Assembly: GCA_040081395.1 (NCBI GenBank)
Contig: JBEBGN010000088.1
Location: 1 to 13,097, forward strand
Length of the DNA stretch: 13,097 bases
Direction: 5' to 3'
Source of the DNA: UBA2982 sp040081395
GTDB lineage: Bacteria > Gemmatimonadota > Gemmatimonadetes > Longimicrobiales > Gaopeijiaceae
Below the pieces are notes generated by a model. The model did no database searches. It saw only the letters and a list, made by a program, of their open reading frames with translations, and was not told the DNA's origin. The first letter of the stretch is position 1; every line of letters starts with the position of its first letter. Of this stretch, positions 8,335-13,097 are shown one piece after another. Made by a program: the position numbers and the translations under genes.

Positions 8335-9706
8335 CCTCGCCCTCCTTGGGCGTGGCGCTCACCGCCGGTCCACGCCCCTTCACCTTCGCATCCTCGTCGT
8401 CGCCGCCGGCATCACCCTCGACAACCGTGAGCTCGTCGATGATCTGCAGGAGTCGATCGGCATCGTCCTCGCCGAGCCCCGGGATGCCGAGGAAGTCGCG
8501 ACGCTCGAGGTCGATGACCTGCAGGAACGTCTCGTAACCGGCAGCCGCCAGCGCGACGAGCGTCGTCTGCGGCAGGCTCAGCTCGGCGAGTGGGAAGTCC
8601 GCGGTCTCGTATTGGTCTTCGGGCGAAACGGCCAGGGCGCCCGCTTCGGCGCCGCGCTCGACCCACTCCCTGGATCCATACAGGTCGATCTGCCAGCCGA
8701 TCAGCTGCGAGGCCAAGCGTACGTTCTGTCCGTTCCGGCCGATCGCGAGCGACAGCTGGTCTTCGTCCACGATGGCGGTGATGACCTGCCGCTCGATGTC
8801 CGAGTGAACCTTCGACACGCGGGCCGGCGCGAGTGCTCGGCGCGCGAAGACCTCGGTGTCCGGGTGCCAGGGGACGATGTCGATGCGCTCGCCTCCGAGC
8901 TCCGACACGACGGCCTGCACGCGAGAACCCTTCAGACCTACGCACGCGCCGACCGGGTCGATCGACTCGTCGCGGCTGTACACGGCAATCTTGGTGCGCC
9001 CGCCCACCTCACGCGCGATCTCGCGGATCTGCACGATGCCCTGGTCGATCTCGGGCACCTCCAACTTGAAGAGCGCGGAAACGAACAGCGGATCGGCGCG
9101 CGAAAGGATCAGGCGCGGGCCCTTGGGGCTCTCCTCGACCTTCTTGAGGACGGCGCGGATGGGGTCGCCCTGACGGAAGCGCTCGCGTGGATTCTGCTCC
9201 TTCCACGGGATGATCGCTTCGGCGTCGCGCGCGCGGTTGAGCATGATGACGATCTTGCCGCGCTCGATCTGTTGGACCTCGCCGGAAAGCAGCTCACCCA
9301 CCTGGTGCGCGAACTCGTCGCGAATGCGGTCGCGCTCGTTCTCACGCACGCGCTGCACGATGCGCTGCTTCACCGCCTGCACTGCGTTACGGCCGAACTG
9401 CTCGAACGCGACCGGGATCTCCATGACGTCGCCGACCTCGTAGGTCTCGTCGTCCCAGCGTGCTTCCTCGAGCTTCACCTCGGTCGCGGGGTCCTCGACC
9501 TCCTCGACCACGCGCCGAAGCACAACGATGTCGAATTCGGCCGTGTCCTCGTGAATAGCGATCTCGGCCTGCACGTTGGCACCATAGATGCGCGCGAGCC
9601 CCGCCAAGATCCCGTCCTTGACGAGGTCGGTCATCTCCTCGTCGGACAGGCTCTTGGTGGCTGCGACGTCCCTGAAGGCCGCCACGATCTGAGCCGCATT
9701 CGCCAT
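8318..9706 (-). CDS. nusA: Transcription termination/antitermination factor NusA
   Basis: NusA binds RNA polymerase near the RNA exit channel and modulates pausing, intrinsic termination and antitermination. The 462-residue product shows the N-terminal polymerase-binding domain (1-130, with LVKDGILAGLARIYG and VAFEQFGRNAVQAVKQRI), S1 domain (about 138-202), KH1 (about 235-295, GLKG at 257-260) and KH2 (about 300-345, GRNGQNVRLASQLIGW at 323-338). A single helix-hairpin-helix-like C-terminal domain (about 377-427, with FLGIPGLGEDDADRLL) and an acidic disordered tail follow. I place the start at ATG 9706 because GAGGA (9718-9714) lies 7 nt upstream and the sequence from MANAAQIVAAF matches the family. 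An ATG at 9733 would add nine unconserved residues behind a weak site. It lies 52 nt after rimP, and its end overlaps ylxQ by 17 nt. Confidence 0.97.
   Translation of the reverse strand: MANAAQIVAAFRDVAATKSLSDEEMTDLVKDGILAGLARIYGANVQAEIAIHEDTAEFDIVVLRRVVEEVEDPATEVKLEEARWDDETYEVGDVMEIPVAFEQFGRNAVQAVKQRIVQRVRENERDRIRDEFAHQVGELLSGEVQQIERGKIVIMLNRARDAEAIIPWKEQNPRERFRQGDPIRAVLKKVEESPKGPRLILSRADPLFVSALFKLEVPEIDQGIVQIREIAREVGGRTKIAVYSRDESIDPVGACVGLKGSRVQAVVSELGGERIDIVPWHPDTEVFARRALAPARVSKVHSDIERQVITAIVDEDQLSLAIGRNGQNVRLASQLIGWQIDLYGSREWVERGAEAGALAVSPEDQYETADFPLAELSLPQTTLVALAAAGYETFLQVIDLERRDFLGIPGLGEDDADRLLQIIDELTVVEGDAGGDDEDAKVKGRGPAVSATPKEGEGESGE
8341..8347 (-). promoter_or_regulatory. Strong ribosome-binding site of the ylxQ-like gene, inside nusA
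   Basis: The minus strand reads AAGGAGG, fully complementary to the 16S 3' end, 6 nt before the GTG at 8334. It decides a GTG start that would otherwise be doubtful, and it lies within the coding sequence for the acidic nusA tail. Confidence 0.85.
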
Positions 9707-9713
9707 GTCTATA

Positions 9714-9718
9714 TCCTC
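9714..9718 (-). promoter_or_regulatory. Ribosome-binding site deciding the nusA start
   Basis: GAGGA on the minus strand, 7 nt before ATG 9706. The upstream in-frame ATG at 9733 lacks any comparable motif. Confidence 0.75.
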
Positions 9719-9758
9719 ACGAACCGCAGGCATTCATGAACTGTTGTACCGATCGCTC

Positions 9759-10250
9759 TCACTTCCATTCGAACACCAGGTTCGCCTTCCGGATCTGTGA
9801 TCGCGGAACGCTCACCTCCCTCCCATCCGGGAGTCGCAGACGAACTGCCTCCGACTCCAACCCCTCCGACTCCAATCCCAGTAACTCACCCTCGAGGCGG
9901 GTCGCCAATCCGGCCAGCAACTCCTTGCCGGCCACCGCCACGCGCTCGCCGCGGAAGCGCTCGAAGTCCCGCCCCCGCACCAGCGGTCTCTCGACCCCGG
10001 GCGACGACACCTCCAGCACATACCGCTCCGAGAGCGCCTCGTGCTCATCGAGCCATGGCTCCAAAGCCCGACTCACTCTGGCACACTCGTCCACCGTCAC
10101 ACCCGTACCGGGCGCAGCGTCCCGCCGGTCGATCCGAAGCTTCAACTGGGGACGCTGTCCACTGCCCCCCCAATGCACCTCGACCAACTCGTAGCCGAGG
10201 TCTTCGACTCGCCCCGCCAGTTCCCGCTCGATCTCCGGTACGACACGCAT
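9759..10250 (-). CDS. rimP: Ribosome maturation factor RimP
   Basis: RimP binds free 30S subunits and aids late assembly around S19 and S12. The 163-residue product has normal length. It shows the N-terminal alpha/beta domain (about 5-85: LAGRVEDLGYELVEVHW, LKLRIDRRD, VTVDECARVSRALEPWL), the signature LEVSSPGVERPL at 79-90 and an SH3-like C-terminal domain (about 92-163) ending with IRKANLVFEW. ATG 10250 is supported by GGGAG 7 nt upstream and by family alignment; the same frame is open further upstream but carries no family sequence. A GLESE-GLESE duplication (residues 125-134) lies in the C-terminal domain. It heads the rimP-nusA-infB cluster, with the regulatory leader described separately. 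Confidence 0.95.
   Translation of the reverse strand: MRVVPEIERELAGRVEDLGYELVEVHWGGSGQRPQLKLRIDRRDAAPGTGVTVDECARVSRALEPWLDEHEALSERYVLEVSSPGVERPLVRGRDFERFRGERVAVAGKELLAGLATRLEGELLGLESEGLESEAVRLRLPDGREVSVPRSQIRKANLVFEWK
9848..9877 (-). repeat. 15-bp tandem duplication in rimP
   Basis: Two adjacent 15-bp units (9848-9862 and 9863-9877) match at 14 of 15 positions and encode GLESE twice in the C-terminal domain of RimP. This looks like a recent in-frame slippage duplication. Confidence 0.8.
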
Positions 10251-10294
10251 CGAGCCACTCCCGACTACACAAGTCACGAACACAAGCGAACCAA

Positions 10295-10321
10295 GGGGTG
10301 CCCCGCCGAAGCGAGTACCCC
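10295..10321 (-). promoter_or_regulatory. UUCG-capped hairpin in the rimP leader
   Basis: In the minus-strand RNA, GGGGU (10321-10317) pairs with ACCCC (10299-10295), and inside it CUCGC pairs with GCGGG (one U-G) around a UUCG tetraloop, with a small 1x2 internal loop. Its 3' end lies 44 nt before the rimP ATG. It has no T-run after it, so it is unlikely to terminate. It may act as a leader structure or an alternative partner to the terminator hairpin upstream; its GGGG could pair with the terminator's C-run. Confidence 0.5.
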
Positions 10322-10336
10322 AAACCGATACCGAAC

Positions 10337-10367
10337 AAAAAAGCGGGGGCGAACCACTCCCCCACTT
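10337..10367 (-). terminator. Intrinsic terminator with T6 tract, upstream of rimP (terminator or attenuator)
   Basis: Minus-strand RNA: a 7-bp G-rich/C-rich stem (10365-10359 with 10349-10343, one U-G pair), a 9-nt loop and then six T residues (10342-10337). Two As just before the stem (10367-10366) can pair with the first Us. It lies 65 nt after the stop of the coiled-coil gene and 86 nt before the rimP start. If the promoter at 10435-10407 is used it would be an attenuator for the rimP-nusA-infB cluster. Otherwise it ends the murA transcript. Confidence 0.75.
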
Positions 10368-10406
10368 CGAGAAAACGCCGCTCTTCCGGCCTTTTGACGA
10401 CCGGGT

Positions 10407-10435
10407 AATATAGAGGCCCCCCCAGGGGGCCTCAA
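10407..10435 (-). promoter_or_regulatory. Sigma70-like promoter candidate for the rimP cluster
   Basis: TTGAGG (10435-10430) and TATATT (10412-10407) are separated by exactly 17 bp on the minus strand: 4/6 and 5/6 matches to TTGACA and TATAAT. The predicted start near 10400 gives a leader of about 150 nt before rimP. The -35 box overlaps the stop codon of the preceding gene, and the spacer is itself a perfect hairpin. No better promoter is seen between here and rimP. Confidence 0.5.
10413..10433 (-). terminator. GC-rich hairpin overlapping the stop codon of the coiled-coil gene
   Basis: GAGGCCCCC pairs perfectly with GGGGGCCTC (9 bp, 3-nt loop) in the minus-strand RNA, followed by TATATTA rather than a pure T-run. 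It may be a weak terminator or a 3'-end protecting structure for the murA-coiled-coil mRNA. The same bases form the spacer of the promoter candidate. Confidence 0.5.
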
Positions 10436-10827
10436 GGCGCGGGGGTCCCTCCCCCGGTATCGCCGCTCGAATCCCCACCCCGGTCAGGGGCCTGGTCCGC
10501 CCCCGCAAACACCCGTTCCTCGAGCGCCGCCACTCGGGCTCGGAGGGACGCGACCGTGGCCTGTAGGGACTCCATCTCCCCCTGGTTCACGAAGTCGAGA
10601 CGCTCGCGGGCGTCCGACGCGGCCGACTGGGCCTTTCCGAGGGCATCCTTCATGACCCGCTTCGCCCCGTCGGTCGAGAGGTCCCCGCGTTCGCGGGCCT
10701 CCTGGATCGTCTCCTCAATGGCGTCCTTGAACGCCGACAGGACGTTGATCCCCTCCTTGATCCCGTCGCTCATACGCCGCCGCGCGCCCCTGCGCTCCTT
10801 GCTCCCGCCGCCCGCTCCTTCGGCCAT
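10432..10827 (-). CDS. Small coiled-coil protein, phasin (PhaF)-like or UbiK-like
   Basis: This 131-residue soluble protein has no signal peptide and no membrane segment. Residues 1-20 are basic and Gly-rich. Residues 22-78 form predicted amphipathic helices, with the ARERGDLSTDGAKRVMKDAL pattern common in the PhaF/phasin-related COG. Residues 84-106 form a clean coiled coil (L88, V92, L95, V99, L102, V106 at alternating 4/3 spacing) resembling the C-terminus of both phasin-like proteins and UbiK. The tail is Gly/Asp/Pro-rich. ATG 10827 has GAGGAG at 7 nt; the internal ATG at 10773 has a weaker site. It starts 29 nt after murA, so the two are probably co-transcribed. Function is uncertain: granule-associated, membrane-lipid-associated or oligomerising adaptor roles are all possible. 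Confidence 0.65.
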   Translation of the reverse strand: MAEGAGGGSKERRGARRRMSDGIKEGINVLSAFKDAIEETIQEARERGDLSTDGAKRVMKDALGKAQSAASDARERLDFVNQGEMESLQATVASLRARVAALEERVFAGADQAPDRGGDSSGDTGGGTPAP

Positions 10828-10856
10828 ATCCGTGCTCCTCGCCAGTGGTGGGACGG

Positions 10857-12146
10857 CTACCAGTCCGTCCGTTCGTCCCTACGGATATGGGCGCCGAGCG
10901 ACGTCAGCCGCGCATCGATCGCCTCGTAGCCGCGCTCGATCTGTCGAATGTTGTGAATGCGGCTCGTTCCCTCGGCGCCGAGCGCGGCGATGAGAAGGGC
11001 CATACCCGCACGGATGTCCGGGCTCTCCACGGTACCGCCCTGGAGCGGACGGGGGCCGACGACCACAGCGCGATGCGGATCGCAGAGAACGATCGTAGCG
11101 CCCATGGCCACCAGCTTGTCCGTGAAGAACATCCGCGACTCGAACATCTTCTCGTGGATCAGGACCGTGCCGTGGCACTGGGTCGCGGCAACCAGCGCGA
11201 TGGAGGTGAGGTCGGCGGGAAACGCGGGCCAGGGACCGTCATCGACCTTGGGAACCTGACCGAACGCATCCTGGCGTATGTGGTGATCGGCGGACCCGCG
11301 CACGAAGAGATCCTCCCCACGTACCTCGCAGTCGATCCCCAGTCGCTGGAATCCCAACAGGGTCGAGTCCATGTGCTCGATCGGCGCGCCCTCGATGGTG
11401 AGATCGCTCCGCGTCACGGCGGCCAAGCCGATGAATGACCCCGCCTCGATGTGATCCGCACCTACGCGAAAGGTGGCGCCTCCGAGCGCGTCGACGCCCT
11501 CGATCGAAAGCACGTGGGTGCCGATCCCCGAGATGCGCGCGCCCATCGCGTTCAGCATCCGACACAGGTCCTGCACATGGGGCTCCGCCGCAGCGTTCCG
11601 TAGCAGGGTACGCCCCCGGGCGCGTACCGCCGCCATGACCGCATTCTCGGTTCCCGTGACGGACGGCTCGTCGAGAAAGATGTCCGCCGCCACCAGGCCC
11701 TTCGCCTCGATCGTGAACCCGTTGGTGAGCGAGACGCGCGCCCCGAGCCGTTCGAACGCGAGGAAATGCGTGTCCATCCGCCGGCGGCCGATCACATCCC
11801 CTCCCGGGGGCGGAAGCCTCACCTCACCGAAGCGCGCGAGCAGCGGGCCGGCGAGAAGCACGGACGCCCTGATCCGCCCGGCCAGGTCCGCGTCGATGGC
11901 CCCGCGTTGCACCCCGCGGGCGTCCACGGTCACGTCGTTCGCGCCACTCCAGCTCACGACCGCACCCAGCGAAGCCAGGATCTCGAGGAAGGTCTCGACG
12001 TCGCGAATGCGGGGAATGTTCTGAAGCGTCACCGGCTCGGAGGCGAGCATGGTCGCGGCCAGGCACGGGAGCGCGGCGTTCTTGTTGCCGGCGGGCCGGA
12101 TGCGGCCCTGGAGCCGGTGCCCACCTTCCACCACGAAGATCGCCAT
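10857..12146 (-). CDS. murA: UDP-N-acetylglucosamine 1-carboxyvinyltransferase, Asp-type active site
   Basis: MurA transfers enolpyruvate from PEP to UDP-GlcNAc, the first committed step of peptidoglycan synthesis in the cytoplasm. The 429-residue product is near the usual 417-430. Visible family features: RPAGNKNAALP with Lys22 and Asn23, the LQNIPRIRDVETFLEIL block, the active-site loop LPPPGGDVIGRRRMDTHF, the FPADLTS Asp region, MFESRMFFTDKLVAMGA, and DIRAGMALLIAAL with the conserved Arg. The loop residue normally Cys (Cys115 in E. coli) is Asp117 (codon 11798-11796), as in Mycobacterium and Chlamydia enzymes that resist fosfomycin. ATG 12146 matches the family start though its Shine-Dalgarno is weak; an upstream open frame (to 12494) has no family content. 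The gene is divergent from the antiporter. Confidence 0.93.
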   Translation of the reverse strand: MAIFVVEGGHRLQGRIRPAGNKNAALPCLAATMLASEPVTLQNIPRIRDVETFLEILASLGAVVSWSGANDVTVDARGVQRGAIDADLAGRIRASVLLAGPLLARFGEVRLPPPGGDVIGRRRMDTHFLAFERLGARVSLTNGFTIEAKGLVAADIFLDEPSVTGTENAVMAAVRARGRTLLRNAAAEPHVQDLCRMLNAMGARISGIGTHVLSIEGVDALGGATFRVGADHIEAGSFIGLAAVTRSDLTIEGAPIEHMDSTLLGFQRLGIDCEVRGEDLFVRGSADHHIRQDAFGQVPKVDDGPWPAFPADLTSIALVAATQCHGTVLIHEKMFESRMFFTDKLVAMGATIVLCDPHRAVVVGPRPLQGGTVESPDIRAGMALLIAALGAEGTSRIHNIRQIERGYEAIDARLTSLGAHIRRDERTDW

Positions 12147-12223
12147 TCTCGACGCGAGGCCGGGGGTGAGGGGTACGGACCGGTCGAGGGTGGATCGCCC
12201 GCTGGGTCCGGCCGCGGGCGCCG

Positions 12224-12253
12224 AAAGTACCGCAGCGGCGCGCATAGCTGCAA
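12224..12253 (-). promoter_or_regulatory. Possible murA promoter
   Basis: TTGCAG (12253-12248) and TACTTT (12229-12224) with an 18-bp spacer on the minus strand, giving a leader of about 70 nt before ATG 12146. Matches to consensus are 3/6 each, so this is only a candidate within the 220-bp divergent gap 12147-12366, which holds no gene I can support. Confidence 0.3.
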
Positions 12254-12282
12254 CCGACTTGTGCACGTCTCGTGCCGCCCGG

Positions 12283-12311
12283 TTGCTGGGCGCGGAGGTC
12301 GTTTCTACTGT
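12283..12311 (+). promoter_or_regulatory. Possible antiporter promoter
   Basis: TTGCTG (12283-12288) and TACTGT (12306-12311) with a 17-bp spacer on the plus strand, giving a leader of about 50 nt before ATG 12367. Spacing is ideal but each box matches only about half of consensus. Confidence 0.3.
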
Positions 12312-12366
12312 TCGCCGCCCGCCGGGATGGCCCAGGCGCCACCACGCACCTCGAACCATAGGCGGC

Positions 12367-13097
12367 ATGCAAGAGGTCATCAGTCCGATCTCCGGACAAT
12401 CGATCCTGACGCTGCTGCTCCAGCTGGCGTCGATGCTCCTGCTCGCCCGAGGGCTGGCGGAGGTCGCCCGTCGCATCGGCCAACCCGCTGTCATCGGAGA
12501 GTTGCTCGCCGGGGTCCTGCTGGGGCCGACTGTGTTGGGTCATTTCGCACCGGGCGTATTCGAATGGGCGTTTCCGCCTGAGGAGTCGCAGCGCCACCTG
12601 CTCGAGATCATCTCCTGGCTCGGGATGGTCCTGCTCCTCCTGCTGACGGGCATCGAGACGGACCTCCGAGCGATGCGGAACCTCGGACGTCCCGCCTTCA
12701 TGGCCTCGGTGTTCGGGATGGTGATTCCCTTCGCGACCGGGCTCGCGCTGGGCTGGATCCTCCCCGACTCGCTCCTCACAGACCCCGCAAATCGTCCGGT
12801 CTTCGCGCTCTTCCTCGCAACCACCATGGCCATCTCGGCGATGCCCGTCATCGCCAAGATTCTGCTCGACCTCGACCTGATCTCGCACCGAATCGGGGTC
12901 GTCATCCTGTCCTCCGCGGTCGTAGATGACACGATCGGCTGGCTCATCCTGTCGGTGATCGCCGGGATCGCGGCGGGAGGTGCCTTCTCCCCGGCGGACC
13001 TGGGCCTCACGCTGGTGTGGCTCGTCGCGTTCCTGACAGCCATGCGGTGGGTCGCCTACCCCGGTCTGCGTGTCGCTCTCCAATACGTAAACGAGCG
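12367..13097 (+). CDS. CPA2-family cation/proton antiporter, N-terminal part (runs off the right edge)
   Basis: An open frame of 243 codons from ATG 12367 reaches the window end. It encodes an inner-membrane protein with repeated hydrophobic segments (about 10-30, 42-58, 82-95, 110-132, 145-168, 175-200, 212-230). Signatures of Na+/H+ or Kef-type exchangers are clear: GQPAVIGELLAGVLLGPTVLG (38-58), LLLTGIETD (91-99), AISAMPVIAKIL (155-166) and VVDDTIGW (185-192). The Asp187-Asp188 pair resembles the ion-binding DD of electrogenic NapA-like antiporters rather than the Gln-Asp of KefB/KefC, so cation/H+ exchange is the better guess; the ion is not determinable. The ATG precedes a normal N-terminal helix; its Shine-Dalgarno (AGGCGG, 2 nt away) is poor. 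Any C-terminal regulatory (RCK/USP) domain is outside the window. Confidence 0.9.
   Translation, partial: MQEVISPISGQSILTLLLQLASMLLLARGLAEVARRIGQPAVIGELLAGVLLGPTVLGHFAPGVFEWAFPPEESQRHLLEIISWLGMVLLLLLTGIETDLRAMRNLGRPAFMASVFGMVIPFATGLALGWILPDSLLTDPANRPVFALFLATTMAISAMPVIAKILLDLDLISHRIGVVILSSAVVDDTIGWLILSVIAGIAAGGAFSPADLGLTLVWLVAFLTAMRWVAYPGLRVALQYVNE

Noticed and set aside
10251..10508. Upstream extension of rimP (in-frame ATG 10508)
   Set aside because: It would run through the terminator and promoter elements; ATG 10250 has a proper Shine-Dalgarno and matches the family.
12147..12494. Upstream extension of the murA frame
   Set aside because: No MurA family content before MAIFVVEGG; it overlaps the start of the antiporter gene.
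11824..13083. 419-codon minus-strand open frame spanning the divergent region and the antiporter
   Set aside because: Its product is Arg/Asp/Gln/Gly-rich without domains, and it lies opposite clear CPA2 antiporter motifs and overlaps murA in another frame.

Overview
This window is a conserved housekeeping stretch from a GC-rich bacterium. Ten genes, and the first codons of an eleventh, run head to tail on the minus strand in the classic order rimP-nusA-(ylxQ)-infB-(ylxP)-rbfA-truB-ribF-rpsO-pnp-M16 peptidase. This is the transcription/translation cluster known from Bacillus and many other phyla. Upstream of it, also on the minus strand, lie murA and a small coiled-coil protein gene. A CPA2-type cation/proton antiporter gene starts divergently on the plus strand and runs off the right edge. 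The GC bias, the pnp-to-M16 junction and the Asp-type MurA would fit Gemmatimonadota or a relative. That placement is an inference from style, not a sequence match.

Layout, right to left as the minus strand is transcribed: murA (10857-12146) and a phasin-like/UbiK-like gene (10432-10827) form a pair. They are followed by about 180 bp (10251-10431) packed with signals: a 9-bp GC hairpin whose loop region is also the 17-bp spacer of a good sigma70-like promoter, a classic intrinsic terminator with a T6 tract, and a UUCG-capped hairpin. Then come rimP (30S maturation), nusA (elongation/termination factor), a YlxQ/L7Ae-like RNA-binding protein, infB (IF2), a YlxP/DUF503 protein, rbfA (30S maturation), truB (tRNA psi55), ribF (FMN/FAD synthesis), rpsO (S15), pnp (PNPase) and the first 26 codons of a probable M16 zinc peptidase. 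Junctions are tight: two GTGA start/stop overlaps (rbfA/truB and truB/ribF) and one 17-nt overlap (nusA/ylxQ). Translational coupling is therefore likely. The ylxR gene that often lies between nusA and ylxQ is missing here.

Functionally the cluster joins ribosome assembly (RimP, RbfA, S15), initiation (IF2), transcription elongation (NusA), RNA modification and decay (TruB, PNPase) and flavin cofactor synthesis (RibF). The longer gaps are before rimP, before rpsO and before pnp, and each contains RNA structure suited to regulation: attenuation, S15 autogenous control and PNPase autogenous control respectively. MurA carries Asp instead of Cys at the fosfomycin-target position. I see no mobile elements, CRISPR arrays, tRNAs or rRNAs. 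The leader RNAs and the MurA substitution are the points most worth following. No wholly new multi-gene system is evident.
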